Source: Sphingobium sp. CR2-8 (GTDB taxonomy: Bacteria > Pseudomonadota > Alphaproteobacteria > Sphingomonadales > Sphingomonadaceae). Taken from it: a DNA stretch of 64,000 bases. A program made the translations under genes and the position numbers. Under the pieces are notes generated by a model. The model searched no databases, was not told where the DNA came from, and saw nothing but the letters and a program-made list of their open reading frames with translations. Positions 36,025-48,046 of the stretch are shown here, piece after piece. The stretch lies in contig NZ_JAYKZY010000001.1 of assembly GCF_035818615.1 (NCBI RefSeq), positions 536,501 to 600,500 of the forward strand, written 5' to 3'. The number at the start of each line of letters is the position of its first letter. Position 1 is the first letter of the stretch.

Positions 36025-38148
36025 ATGGGGATTGTTTTGTTCACTTTTCGCGCGATGCTGTTTGCGTCTGCCACATTCTGTGCGTCCATGGCTTTTGCGC
36101 AGGAAGCGCCCGATGTCGTGCCCAATGCCGCAATGGCCGAAGGCGACCAGATCGTCGTCACTGGCCGCGCGCAGCGGCTCTATCGGACCGAAACCACCAC
36201 GGTCGGCAAGACCGCCGAAGACCCGCTGAACATTCCGCAGGCGTTGCAGGTCATCAACAAGGACCTGTTCGCCGATCAGGGTGCGCGCGACGCCACCGAT
36301 ATCTATCGCAATATTTCGGGCGTCAGCTTCTTCAGCTATGCCGGTGTCACCTTCCGCGGCTTTCGCCAGGACCAGTCCTTCTATGACGGGATGCGGGGCA
36401 ATCCGTTCATCGGCTTTTCCGTGCCGCAATTGTTCAACATCGAACGTGTGGAAGTATTGAAAGGGCCGGCGGGCCTGTTCTTCGGTCCCGGATCGCCCGG
36501 CGGCATCATCAACTATGTGTCGAAGGTGCCGGGGGACGAGACGTCGATGCGCATGGTGGCGACCGCCGGTAACTACGACCGTCGTGGGATATCCGCCGAA
36601 GCGACCGGCCCGATCGACAAGGACGGCATCGTCACCTACCGGCTGGGGGGCTTTTACGAGGCGATGAATCCCTATCGCCGCAATACGAAGAACGTGTCGC
36701 TGATCGGCGATGGCGGCATCGCCATCAAGACCAATGAAGGCGGCAAGCTGACTGTGCAGGCGACGGTCTATGACAATGACTTGCAGGGCAATCGCCTGCG
36801 CGGCGTGTTGACGAAGGATGACGGTACTTTCCGCACTGACATTCGCTGGAATGCGAACGAGCCAACCGACTTTCTGCATTTGAAATCGCAGGCCTATCAG
36901 GCGCGTTACGCGACCGCGATCGGGGACCGGATCACGTTCGACGCAGGTGTGCGCTATTTCAAGGCGACCGAAACGCAGCAATATCACGAACCGCGCGGTT
37001 TGGTGGCTGGCAGCACCGATCTGGTCGCGCGCGAGTTTCGCGACCAGATTCGTGATGTCGACGGCCTTTCCTTCTCCGCGAACCTGACCGCGCGGGTCGA
37101 CCTGCTCGGCATGGAGCACAAGTTCCAGACCGGTGCGGACTGGTATGACGAAACGAGCCTGCTCAATTCGCGCATCCTGCGGGCGGGCGTGACGCCGCTC
37201 AGCCTCAGCAATCCGGTCTATACCAACAGCGCACGGGATGTGGCCCGCGCGGCGCTGCTGCCTTTCACAGTCACCGACACCCGCACGAAGCGCAAGGGCG
37301 CCTATCTCCAGGATCAGGTCAGCCTGAGCGACGCCTTCATGCTGGTGGGCGGGGTTCGGTACGACAAATTTTCAGATCGCGTGGTCAATGCCGCCTCTTA
37401 CAAGGATGACGATGTCACGTTTCGAACCGGGGCTATTTACAAGCCGCGCAAGGACGTTTCCCTCTATCTGAGCTGGTCGCAAAGCTTCGAGCCGCAAACG
37501 GCGGCGAGCCAGAATGGCGATGTCGGCGGTCCCTTCGCGCCTGTCACCGGGGATCAGTTCGAAGGCGGGATCAAGACCGATCTGTTCGACGGCAGGCTGC
37601 AAGCGAACCTGGCGGCCTATCGCATCGTGCGCAAGAACATCCTGCAAGCCGACGCCAGCCTGCCGCCAGTCAACGGGCAGGATCAGCTGCGGCCGATCGG
37701 TGAGGTAACGAGCAAGGGCTTCGAGATCGATCTATCGACCGACATTACCCCCAATTGGGTGGCGTTGGTCAATTATGGCTATAATGATACGAAGATCACC
37801 GGCACGATCGCGGGACAGGCGATCACCAATGCGGTGGGCAACCGCTTCGCCAATGCGCCAAAACATAAGGTCGGCTTCTGGACCCGCTATCAGGTGCCCG
37901 CGATCGACGCGGCCTTTGCGGTTGGCGGGGAACATGTGTCGAAGCGCATCAGCCTGTCTGGGCAGACCGTAAAACCCTATACGATCTTCGACGCCTCGAT
38001 CACCAAGGGGCTTGGCTTTGCCGAACTGCTGCTGCGCGTCGATAATATGTTCGACAAGGTCTACGCCGCATCGGGCTTTTCGGCGCAGAGCGGGCATTTC
38101 CCGGGCGAACCGCGGACATTTCTGGCCGAACTCCGCTTCCAATTCTGA
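36025..38148 (+). CDS. TonB-dependent siderophore-type receptor
   Basis: The product is 707 residues from ATG 36025. The plug domain shows DQIVVTGRAQRLYRTETTTVGKTAEDPLNIPQALQVINKDL, RDATDIYRNISGVSF, VTFRGFRQDQSFYDGMRG and FNIERVEVLKGPAGLFFGPGSPGGIINYVSK, the ferric-siderophore receptor pattern (FhuA/FpvA-like); the barrel ends LAELRFQF. No STN domain is present. The start is uncertain: ATG 36025 abuts the palindrome and has no ribosome site. TTG 36037 (GGGGA five bases before) or ATG 36055 give a signal peptide MLFASATFCASMAFA. The next gene follows after two bases, forming an iron-uptake pair. Confidence 0.93.
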   Translation: MGIVLFTFRAMLFASATFCASMAFAQEAPDVVPNAAMAEGDQIVVTGRAQRLYRTETTTVGKTAEDPLNIPQALQVINKDLFADQGARDATDIYRNISGVSFFSYAGVTFRGFRQDQSFYDGMRGNPFIGFSVPQLFNIERVEVLKGPAGLFFGPGSPGGIINYVSKVPGDETSMRMVATAGNYDRRGISAEATGPIDKDGIVTYRLGGFYEAMNPYRRNTKNVSLIGDGGIAIKTNEGGKLTVQATVYDNDLQGNRLRGVLTKDDGTFRTDIRWNANEPTDFLHLKSQAYQARYATAIGDRITFDAGVRYFKATETQQYHEPRGLVAGSTDLVAREFRDQIRDVDGLSFSANLTARVDLLGMEHKFQTGADWYDETSLLNSRILRAGVTPLSLSNPVYTNSARDVARAALLPFTVTDTRTKRKGAYLQDQVSLSDAFMLVGGVRYDKFSDRVVNAASYKDDDVTFRTGAIYKPRKDVSLYLSWSQSFEPQTAASQNGDVGGPFAPVTGDQFEGGIKTDLFDGRLQANLAAYRIVRKNILQADASLPPVNGQDQLRPIGEVTSKGFEIDLSTDITPNWVALVNYGYNDTKITGTIAGQAITNAVGNRFANAPKHKVGFWTRYQVPAIDAAFAVGGEHVSKRISLSGQTVKPYTIFDASITKGLGFAELLLRVDNMFDKVYAASGFSAQSGHFPGEPRTFLAELRFQF

Positions 38149-38150
38149 TC

Positions 38151-39335
38151 ATGGCCAAGGCGGAAGGAAAGAAGGGCCGTTCGCTCTGGTGGGTGGTGCA
38201 TAGCTGGATCGGCCTGAAACTGTCGATCTTTCTGACCTTCATCCTGGCGACCGGCACCTTCGCCGTATTCGCGCATGAAATCGACTGGCTGGTGACGCCT
38301 GCCATGCAGGTGTCGCCCCGGTCGGAACCGGTCGCGTCATGGGGGGCATGGGCGCAGGCGGCGGCCAGCGCGGCACCGGATGCCCGACTCCAGACGCTCT
38401 ATGCGCCGATCGATCCCTGGTTCACGGTCGAAGCCTGGGTCAGCCGCGGCACAGGCGCGCCCGACCGTGTCTATGTCGACCCATGGACGGCCAAGGTTAC
38501 AGGCCGGCATGGCTGGGCCAATGTCCATCGCTTTCTGCGACAGGCCCATCGCCACCTGATGCTGCCAACGAAGATCGGCATACCGATCGTCTGTTCGCTC
38601 GCCCTGTTGCTTGCGGTATCGCTGGTTTCGGGCATCGTCACCTACAAGAAATGGTGGCGCGGCTTTTTCCGAGCGCCACGCGGCGGGGATGGTCGGCGGA
38701 TGACCGGCGATCTGCATCGCCTCATGGGCTTGTGGAGCCTGTGGTTCGTGGCGCTCATCGCCCTGACCGGCCTGTGGTATCTGGTCGAGACATTGGGAGG
38801 AAACGCCAAAGTCCCCCCATTGCCGGAGGTGGCGGCCAGTACGGTGCCCACCGGTGTCACACTGGATCGGCTGGTCGCCATAGCGCGCAAAACCGATCCT
38901 GATCTCGACATCCGGGAAATCCGGTTCACGCCGGACAATGGCGTTATTTTTCTGGGACAGTCGTCCGCCTGGCTGGTGCGCGACCGCGCCAGCGCGATCG
39001 CCGTCGATCCTGCAACGTCACAAGTCGTCGCGCAATTGGACGGGCGTAGCTTGAACGTCCATCAGCGTATTTCCGAGATGGCAGATCCTCTGCATTTCGG
39101 CACGTTCGGAGGTCTGTGGACGAAAGTCATCTGGTTCCTGTTCGGCGTCATGCTGACTGCCATGTCTGTCACCGGCACGATGATCTACGCGATGCGGCTG
39201 GCCAAATCGTCGCGATCTCAAACGGCCGGCGTGACGCTCGCCTGGCGCGGCATGGGCGCCTGGGGCTATATCGGCCTTGCCCTCATTCTCCTCACCCTGA
39301 TCCTGACGCCCGGCGCGATCGGAGGGGCGAGTTGA
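38151..39335 (+). CDS. PepSY-domain membrane protein (PiuB-like, iron-associated)
   Basis: The 394-residue protein has four or five transmembrane helices: LKLSIFLTFILATGTFAVFAH near residues 22-42, IPIVCSLALLLAVSLVSGIV, LWSLWFVALIALTGLWYLV, VIWFLFGVMLTAMSVTGTMIYAM and YIGLALILLTLILTPGAI. The periplasmic segments include a PepSY-like part (AIAVDPATSQVVAQLDGRSL) and the family helix-bundle His residues (LRQAHRHLMLP, DLHRLMGLWS, NVHQRISEMADPLHFGTFGG), which are the heme-ligand type of ferric reductases. It starts two bases after the siderophore receptor stop, so it is likely an inner-membrane reductase or assistant for the imported iron complex. Confidence 0.9.
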   Translation: MAKAEGKKGRSLWWVVHSWIGLKLSIFLTFILATGTFAVFAHEIDWLVTPAMQVSPRSEPVASWGAWAQAAASAAPDARLQTLYAPIDPWFTVEAWVSRGTGAPDRVYVDPWTAKVTGRHGWANVHRFLRQAHRHLMLPTKIGIPIVCSLALLLAVSLVSGIVTYKKWWRGFFRAPRGGDGRRMTGDLHRLMGLWSLWFVALIALTGLWYLVETLGGNAKVPPLPEVAASTVPTGVTLDRLVAIARKTDPDLDIREIRFTPDNGVIFLGQSSAWLVRDRASAIAVDPATSQVVAQLDGRSLNVHQRISEMADPLHFGTFGGLWTKVIWFLFGVMLTAMSVTGTMIYAMRLAKSSRSQTAGVTLAWRGMGAWGYIGLALILLTLILTPGAIGGAS

Positions 39336-39418
39336 GGGGAGTGACCTGAGCAGGTCATTGTGTGGCTGAGGAGAAAGGCTTCAATTGCGTCATGCGGGCG
39401 CTGGAGCATAATCCGAGC

Positions 39419-39457
39419 CAGCAGATGATGCCATCTGCTTCGACAATGTTTTAGCGA
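39419..39457. repeat. Dispersed repeat, copy 1
   Basis: CAGCAGATGATGCCATCTGC at 39419-39438 followed by a related tail (TCGACAATGTTTTAGCGA) recurs almost unchanged at 57251-57290. The core CAGATGATGCCATCTG is palindromic around ATGCC. The 288-bp gap around it, between two convergent genes, shows no other feature; the plus strand just before it (GCTGGAGCATAATCC) also resembles the repeat's partner element. Confidence 0.6.
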
Positions 39458-39623
39458 GTGGTATCGGTCCACATCCTTGATCCCTGGCAGTTTCGCAAAA
39501 CCAGCCATCAAGCTCACCTGCCGATACCGCTCGCCTTAACTTCGGATCACACACGCATATCAGAAGAAGATATACTCGCTCATGTGCTTAAATACACACG
39601 AGCGAGCACCCAATCCGTTTACA

Positions 39624-41726
39624 TCAGAATTTCGTTACTTCTTCGACATGTGCCTGGACATCCTTCCGGTCAATCCAAAGCGTCCGGAAACTCTTGTCGG
39701 CGAGGAATTTCAGCTGGTCGCTGTTATGTTTCGATCCCGGCTGGCTGCTGTTGCCGTAGCTCATCATACCCACCGCTTTCATCGGCGTGCCGAACTCGAC
39801 CATCGATACCCAGGTTTCGCCGTGGGCGGGCGTGCGCTCGCCATTCTTCATCGGTCCCCAGGTGATGGTACGGAAAACGCCGGTGTTGCCAAAACCACCA
39901 TTGGCCGGGAGGCTGACATCGCCCAAGTGGAAGCGCGACACATCGCCATAGGGACGATCGACGGCGCCATAGAGCGATTTTGTCTTGGCGACCGCAGTTT
40001 TGAGCATTGCGACGGCAGCGGCCGGATCCTTCAGGCCGCGGGGAGTCTGGAGCGGATCATCCAGCGTCCACTTCACGGCGTAATTGGACTGATCGGTGAA
40101 ATTCTTGGGTGCAAACAGCGCCGCCCAGGTCTCGAACAGCAACGCCCCCTTGCTGTCCGCCTCAAACTTGCGGTCCCAGCCGTTGAGCAAATTGACGGCG
40201 GTCCGAATGTCGGGATCGGTGGATCCGGCGGCGGCGGCCACCAGATCGGGGATCATCCGTTCCGCCATCAGCGACGTCGTGGTCAGCTTGCGTTCGACGA
40301 AATCGTCGAAGCTCATCTTGTCCTTGCCGGTCATCAGTTTGACCGACATCTGGGCGCGCTGGCTGACGGGACCGACTGGCGCGACATAGGCCGGGAAAGC
40401 GTTGGGATCGAGCTGGCGCGGCCAGGTCGCGAGCCATGGCGGATCATTGGCATTCTGCACAAAGCCGCTGGCCGGATCGAGCACCTTGGGCATGTCGTCA
40501 TAGCTATGGACATCCTTCCACAGCGTCTTCGACGTATCGCCCGGCACCAGGCCGCTCCAATATTTGAGATCGCCATCGGGATGCTTGGGCAGCAGGCCGT
40601 TGTCGAGATAGAGGATATGGCCGGCGCGATCTGCATAGATGATGTTGAACATCACCACCTGCATCTTGCGCAGCGCCTTTTCAAAGGTCGCCCAGGTGCG
40701 CGCCTTGCCCATTTCCAGATATTGTTCCAGCACGCCGGGCCTGTCGAGGCCCGCCACCTTGACAGCGATCGTCGTCTTGCCGTCGGGCAAAGTGAAGACC
40801 GGGCCATGGACCGTGCTCTTCTGTTCGAACGTAACGGTCTTGAGCGATCCGTCCGCCTGCTTGACCTTGTAGCTTTTGCTGACCGACTTGAACGGCAGCA
40901 CCTTGCCATCGAAGCTGTAGCCACCGTCCGCCAGGGTCAGCTTATAATTGGTGAAGCCCTGCATGGTGTTGACGGTGTTGGTGAACCCCAAATCGTTGTT
41001 GAACGCAAAGCGCAGCACCGGCAGCCCGACCTGCGTCGCGCCATAGACCGCCAAGCCCGGCGCCGTGATCTGCGCCTCATAATAGGTGAGCTGGCTGGGC
41101 GCCCAGGGCAGATGGGGGTTAGCGAGCAGCATCGCCTTGCCATTGGCGGAGCGGGAGGGCGCCACCGCCCAGGCGTTCGACCCGCCCGCTTCGTTGATCG
41201 TGGGATCTGCCAGGACCTTTCGATCGGATGCGATATAGCCAAAGTTCATCAGTCGCTGCGCATGGGCGATGATGTCAACGCCAGTGAGCGGCAGCACGAC
41301 GCGCACCGCCGGATCGATCTTGTCCGGGAAGGCGGCGGCATAGGCGTTCACCCCGGCAGCGAAGGCGTTTAGATCCTTCTGCATCTGGGGGGTCTGCTGC
41401 TTGAACCACAGGGCCGAACGCGCGGGCACATCGTTTGCGACCAGCCACTTATCCTGGGCGTCGTATTTCTCGCCCCAATATTCGGCCGCACGGGCACGGG
41501 ATTCGCCATACATGTGCAGCAGCAGATTGCCGTGGCTTTGCGCCTGCGCGTAGCCAAAGCCATAGAAGCCGCCTTCTTCCGTTTTGGCGTAGATATGGGG
41601 GACACCGAAACTGTCCCAGAGAATTTCCCCGCCGCCCCATTTGGCCGATGCCGATGGCGCCGCTGTCGATGCCTGCGTAGCCAGCGCGCTGCCTGCCAGA
41701 AGCAGACCCATTAAAATTGGTCGCAT
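39624..41726 (-). CDS. Penicillin-acylase-family Ntn hydrolase, secreted (AHL / acyl-peptide acylase type)
   Basis: ATG 41726, with AAGGAG seven bases upstream, gives 700 residues, the normal length. The signal peptide is MRPILMGLLLAGSALATQASTA. The alpha part carries ILWDSFGVPHIYAKTEEGGFYGFGYAQAQ; the autocatalytic junction is INEAGGSNAWAVAPSRSANGKAML, with Ser as the nucleophile in GSNAW near residue 189, then ANPHLPW. The C-terminus has GETWVSMVEFG and the SYGNSSQPGSKH.SDQ motif. Family members cleave amide-linked acyl groups from beta-lactams, homoserine lactones or lipopeptides in the periplasm. It begins 26 bp after the TonB receptor stop, so it processes what that receptor imports. Confidence 0.93.
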   Translation of the reverse strand: MRPILMGLLLAGSALATQASTAAPSASAKWGGGEILWDSFGVPHIYAKTEEGGFYGFGYAQAQSHGNLLLHMYGESRARAAEYWGEKYDAQDKWLVANDVPARSALWFKQQTPQMQKDLNAFAAGVNAYAAAFPDKIDPAVRVVLPLTGVDIIAHAQRLMNFGYIASDRKVLADPTINEAGGSNAWAVAPSRSANGKAMLLANPHLPWAPSQLTYYEAQITAPGLAVYGATQVGLPVLRFAFNNDLGFTNTVNTMQGFTNYKLTLADGGYSFDGKVLPFKSVSKSYKVKQADGSLKTVTFEQKSTVHGPVFTLPDGKTTIAVKVAGLDRPGVLEQYLEMGKARTWATFEKALRKMQVVMFNIIYADRAGHILYLDNGLLPKHPDGDLKYWSGLVPGDTSKTLWKDVHSYDDMPKVLDPASGFVQNANDPPWLATWPRQLDPNAFPAYVAPVGPVSQRAQMSVKLMTGKDKMSFDDFVERKLTTTSLMAERMIPDLVAAAAGSTDPDIRTAVNLLNGWDRKFEADSKGALLFETWAALFAPKNFTDQSNYAVKWTLDDPLQTPRGLKDPAAAVAMLKTAVAKTKSLYGAVDRPYGDVSRFHLGDVSLPANGGFGNTGVFRTITWGPMKNGERTPAHGETWVSMVEFGTPMKAVGMMSYGNSSQPGSKHNSDQLKFLADKSFRTLWIDRKDVQAHVEEVTKF

Positions 41727-41752
41727 GGTTGTTCTCCTTGTTCGCACCCGCA

Positions 41753-44248
<2,496 letters not shown>

Positions 44249-44290
44249 GATAAAGAAACCCCCCGATATTTCATTCAATGCGTCAATGGG

Positions 44291-44319
44291 GGATACGGAG
44301 GGGCGGACGACTTCTGCTA
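44291..44319 (-). promoter_or_regulatory. Candidate ECF-sigma promoter upstream of the acylase-linked receptor
   Basis: Read on the minus strand, TAGCAGAA (-35 side, 44319-44312) and CCTCCGTATCC (-10 side, 44301-44291) are separated by 10 bases. The same two blocks at the same spacing occur upstream of the paralogous receptor (47300-47328), next to the ECF sigma gene. A CGT-containing -10 is typical of ECF sigma factors. Confidence 0.6.
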
Positions 44320-44371
44320 ACTTCGGCCGGGATTTATTTTAGTTGCGGCGCATCGACTGTATGCCGATGCA

Positions 44372-44406
44372 AAGGGGGACGGATGACATTGTCACCCGCC
44401 CCCCTT
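44372..44406 (-). terminator. Terminator hairpin after the STN receptor gene
   Basis: AAGGGGG (44372-44378) pairs with CCCCCTT (44400-44406), with inner CGG/CCG and TGACA/TGTCA pairs. It lies 22 bp beyond the receptor stop codon on the minus strand and before the next ECF promoter motif. Confidence 0.6.
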
Positions 44407-44427
44407 GGCTTGCATATGGGTTTGCAA

Positions 44428-47259
44428 TTAGAACTTTACGCTGACCTTGCCATAATAATAGCCGCCGGTGAAACCATAGGCACCGCTGGTCGCATAGAAG
44501 CCGGAACCCAGACGCGGATTGGCCGATGCCGGATCATAATCGGGATAGACGTTGAACAGATTGTTCGCGCCAACCGAGACTGCCAGAGCGGTGGTCGCCT
44601 GCCAGGTGAATTCGGCGTCGGTAATGATCTTTGGGCTGAAACTATTGTCGTTGCCATAGACCGGTACGCCGTTCACCGTCGCTGTCGCATTGCCGAACGA
44701 GTTGAACGATCCGAAACGCGTAACACGCGTCGACAGGCTGAAATCCCCCAGCGTTGCCATATTGCCCAGGAACAGCTTCGTCTTGGGCAGATTTTCGGTG
44801 ATGTTCATTTGCGACAAGCGGTCGAACAGTACGAAGCCTGCGCCCAGCGAAGCCAGTTCGGGCGGGTTGTTCTTGATATGGGTGATCTTGTTCTTGTTGT
44901 AATTATAGCCAAGGTTCCACGACAGTTTGAGGTCGCCGATCGTGTGGCGATAGCTGGCCACCACGTCCACGCCGCGCGTGCGAGTGTCGATGGCGTTCGT
45001 GTAATATTGGGCGCTGATATCGGGCGACAGGCCGTTGGCGACCAATATCCTGGATACCGCCGTGCCGGTCAGGGTCGACGTGACGGCGATGCGGTCCTTT
45101 ACCTTCACCTGATATCCATCGATGGTCAGGCTGAAATTCGGGAACGGCGTCAATACGAAGCCGGCCGAAAAATTGGTCGACTTTTCAGGTGTTAACGGCT
45201 CGGCACCGAGCGCCACGGCGGCAACCGATCCGACCGGCAGCGTCTTGATCTGCAACAGGTTGAGTTGCCCATTGATGTTGCGGAACTGGCCACTGGTGGA
45301 GGCGTAGATTTGTTGTGCAAGCGCCGGCGCGCGGAAGCCGGTGCTGGCCGCACCACGAACCGAGAACCACGGCGTGAAGGCCTGGCGGAAATTGACCTTG
45401 CCGATCAGGGTATCGCCGCTGGCATCGTCATAATGTTCGAACCGTGCGGCCGCGCCAATTGTGGTCGAGGGGCTGGGATCCCAGGCGACATCGGCATAAG
45501 CCGCCAGATTGTCGCGGGACATGCGGCCCGCATCCTCCGGCGTGATGCCGTTCGCCGCTTGCCCGCCCGGTGCGGGACGCTGCAAGACGCCGTTGCGCAG
45601 ATAGGTGTAGGTGCCTGCCGCATAAGAGGCCGGTTCGCCCGGGGAGATTTCATAGGTTTCGTGCCGGTGCTGCAGGCCCGCCGACACCTGCACATGGCCA
45701 GCCATGTCGAACCCTTTGGTCAGATCCAGCGAGTTGACCCATTCGGTGGATTTCAGTGCGCCGACATAGAGTTCGGTCGGACTGGTCGGGCCGAGCGAGG
45801 GATTGTAGGTCTCATAGCCCTGGCGATAGGCGTAGTTTTTGCCATAGGTGGAGCTGAGGTCCCAATCCCATCCGCCAATCTTGCCCTTCAAACCGACGGC
45901 AAATTCAAAATCATCCTCGACCACGTCGAGACGAGGGCGAAAGCCGTTGGGGTAGACTTCGGGCAGGGTCGCCGCCTCGGTCGGCGCGCGGAAGGTGAAA
46001 TTCAGTTCCGAATTGCGCTGGCTGTAGCTGCCGAACGAATAGAGATGGATGTCGCCCGCATCATAGCCGACATTATAGCCCAGATTGAATCCCCTGATCG
46101 GGAAGGCGCCGTAATTTTTCGTCACGAGCCGATCGATCGTGGCCTCACGCGGGTCGCGCTGGCCGTTGACCCGGGGATAGAGGTCGAGGCTGTCTGCGAC
46201 CGGCACCGCGCGGTTCGACGCCTGCTGGATCTTGCCGTTGGCGAAAATATCCAGGAAGCCGGATTCGCCCAGCTTCGTGCCCCAATTGCCCTGCACCAGA
46301 TAGTTTTCGCCATCGGAACGGTCATAATTCTGTCCGGCGGTAAAGGATGCCGCGCCGCCGTTCGTCCCGCTCTTGAGGATGATGTTGATGACGCCCGCGA
46401 TCGCATCCGACCCATATTGCGCCGCCGCGCCATCGCGCAGCACTTCGATATGGTCGATGGCGGACGTCGGGATCAAATCCAGATCGGCCGGAACGGACCC
46501 GTTATAGAAAGATGAAACCGAATTGATGAGCGATGTCTTGTGACGGCGCTTGCCGTTGACCAGGATCAAGGTCTGATCGGGGTTCAGGCCGCGCAAACCG
46601 CCGGTGGAGATGACGGTCGAAATGCCGCCACCGGCCCGGGTGGGCACGTTGAAGCTGGGCACCAGCGTATTGAGCGCGGCCAAGACGCCGGGCTTGCCCG
46701 TGCTGTCCATTTCCTTGCTGGATATCACGTCGACCGGCGTCGGGCTGTCGGTGATCGTGCGGGGAAGCCCCCGAGATCCGGTAACGACGATGTCGGTGCC
46801 AGCCTCTGTTTCTGCGACCTGCGGCGCGGCTGGCATCGCGCCACCCCCGGCCGTTGCCCCCTGCGCCATCATCGCGGTCTGCATGGTTACAGGCAGATTG
46901 GCGGCCGAAAAACTGGCGACATCGGTCCGCCGCGTCTGCTTGGCGCCCCCAGTCAGCGATAGCGCGATGACGTTGCTGTTGGCGAGAGACACTTTAAGGC
47001 CGCTACCTGCGATCAGGCGGGACAGGGCTTCACCCGGCGCCATGCGACCGTTGACCTGCTGCGCGCGCATGCCGGTGACCTGGTCATAGGAAAACAGGAT
47101 CTGAATGCCCGATTGCTTGGCGAACTGGCTAAGCGCCGACTGCATCGACTGAGCGGGTATGTCGAACTGCACCGGTGTGGCCGCCGATACAGAAGGTGCC
47201 ACCACAGCGATCATGGCCGCAGACGACGCACCCATGGCCCGCAAAATATTTCGCGTCAT
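44428..47259 (-). CDS. TonB-dependent transducer/receptor with STN signalling domain (FecA-like)
   Basis: ATG 47259 is preferred (943 residues; GGGGGC upstream), ATG 47271 is four codons longer. After the signal peptide comes an STN domain (about residues 30-95: VQFDIPAQSMQSALSQFAKQ, GIQILFSYDQVTGM, GRMAPGEALSRLIAGSGL), then TDIVVTGSRG, the plug (ISTGGLRGLNPDQTLILVNG, IDHIEVLRDGAAAQYGSDAIAG) and barrel ending YYYGKVSVKF. The STN domain signals ligand occupancy to a FecR protein, which controls the ECF sigma factor; both genes lie directly across the divergent promoter. The ligand is unknown; the plug is nearly the same as that of the acylase-linked receptor. Confidence 0.95.
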   Translation of the reverse strand: MTRNILRAMGASSAAMIAVVAPSVSAATPVQFDIPAQSMQSALSQFAKQSGIQILFSYDQVTGMRAQQVNGRMAPGEALSRLIAGSGLKVSLANSNVIALSLTGGAKQTRRTDVASFSAANLPVTMQTAMMAQGATAGGGAMPAAPQVAETEAGTDIVVTGSRGLPRTITDSPTPVDVISSKEMDSTGKPGVLAALNTLVPSFNVPTRAGGGISTVISTGGLRGLNPDQTLILVNGKRRHKTSLINSVSSFYNGSVPADLDLIPTSAIDHIEVLRDGAAAQYGSDAIAGVINIILKSGTNGGAASFTAGQNYDRSDGENYLVQGNWGTKLGESGFLDIFANGKIQQASNRAVPVADSLDLYPRVNGQRDPREATIDRLVTKNYGAFPIRGFNLGYNVGYDAGDIHLYSFGSYSQRNSELNFTFRAPTEAATLPEVYPNGFRPRLDVVEDDFEFAVGLKGKIGGWDWDLSSTYGKNYAYRQGYETYNPSLGPTSPTELYVGALKSTEWVNSLDLTKGFDMAGHVQVSAGLQHRHETYEISPGEPASYAAGTYTYLRNGVLQRPAPGGQAANGITPEDAGRMSRDNLAAYADVAWDPSPSTTIGAAARFEHYDDASGDTLIGKVNFRQAFTPWFSVRGAASTGFRAPALAQQIYASTSGQFRNINGQLNLLQIKTLPVGSVAAVALGAEPLTPEKSTNFSAGFVLTPFPNFSLTIDGYQVKVKDRIAVTSTLTGTAVSRILVANGLSPDISAQYYTNAIDTRTRGVDVVASYRHTIGDLKLSWNLGYNYNKNKITHIKNNPPELASLGAGFVLFDRLSQMNITENLPKTKLFLGNMATLGDFSLSTRVTRFGSFNSFGNATATVNGVPVYGNDNSFSPKIITDAEFTWQATTALAVSVGANNLFNVYPDYDPASANPRLGSGFYATSGAYGFTGGYYYGKVSVKF

Positions 47260-47299
47260 TAAAGCCCCCATTTTGAAATTTTTTGCATGTTCTGATAGT

Positions 47300-47328
47300 G
47301 GATACGGAGGTCCACCACGTTTCTGCTA
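47300..47328 (-). promoter_or_regulatory. Candidate ECF-sigma promoter upstream of the STN receptor
   Basis: On the minus strand the -35 block TAGCAGAA (47328-47321) and -10 block CCTCCGTATCC (47310-47300) match those at 44291-44319 with identical spacing; the 10 bases between differ. It lies 41 bp upstream of the chosen start codon. Confidence 0.65.
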
Positions 47329-47458
47329 GCGATGCATTAAAATATCTCATTTTTATTGCAGTGTGATGAGCCTTACGTCGGCCATCCTCCAACTTGCCGA
47401 AATGCCGTTGCACAGAGCATCGAGCGGGAGATTGAACGACGTAAAAAAGGGGACGTGC

Positions 47459-48046
47459 ATGGAAGCGGTCAGGGTCAGGCTGGATTGGTTCAAGGTGGCC
47501 ATCCTCCCTCATGAGGGTGCCCTGCGCGCTCGACTGCGCAGGATCGTCAACCGCCCCTGCGATGTGGACGATCTGGTCGCGGAGTCCATGACCCGGGCCT
47601 ATGCCAATGGCGATGTGACCCGCACGACATCGGGCAAGGCCTATCTGTTCCAGATCGCGCGCAACCTGTTGATAGATGAAGCCCGTCGCGAAAAGATCGT
47701 CTCGCTCGAACTGGTGGCCGAACTGGATGTTCTGAATGTCGACCATTCGACGGAAGCCACCCTGCAAGCGCGGGACGAGTTGCGCCATCTTCAGGCGATC
47801 CTCGATTCCCTGCCGCCGCAATGCCGCCACGCCTTCATCGAGCGGCGCGTCCACGGTAAATCTGTCAAGGAGATAGCAGAAGAGATGGGTTTGTCCGTAT
47901 TTACCGTGGACAAGCATTTGACGCGTGCCGCGGTGAAGATAATGCAAGCCATTGGGCAGTTCGAGGGTTCGGGATTTGGCTGGTCGCTACAAAAGCGCGG
48001 ACGAAATACAGGCGATAGAAGCCGAAGCGGCGCGTCGCTACCTTAA
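47459..48046 (+). CDS. ECF-family RNA polymerase sigma factor (FecI-like)
   Basis: ATG 47459, preceded by AAAAAAGGGG, gives 195 residues. Region 2 shows RARLRRIVNRPCDVDDLVAESMTRAYANGD and GKAYLFQIARNLLIDEARREKI; region 4 shows LQAILDSLPPQCRHAFIERRVHGKSVKEIAEEMGLSVFTVDKHLTRAAVKIM. These are the diagnostic domains of FecI-type sigma factors, which direct transcription of iron or other nutrient receptor genes. It overlaps fecR by about 70 bp and is divergent from the STN receptor. Its probable targets are the two promoter motifs at 44291-44319 and 47300-47328. Confidence 0.94.
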   Translation: MEAVRVRLDWFKVAILPHEGALRARLRRIVNRPCDVDDLVAESMTRAYANGDVTRTTSGKAYLFQIARNLLIDEARREKIVSLELVAELDVLNVDHSTEATLQARDELRHLQAILDSLPPQCRHAFIERRVHGKSVKEIAEEMGLSVFTVDKHLTRAAVKIMQAIGQFEGSGFGWSLQKRGRNTGDRSRSGASLP

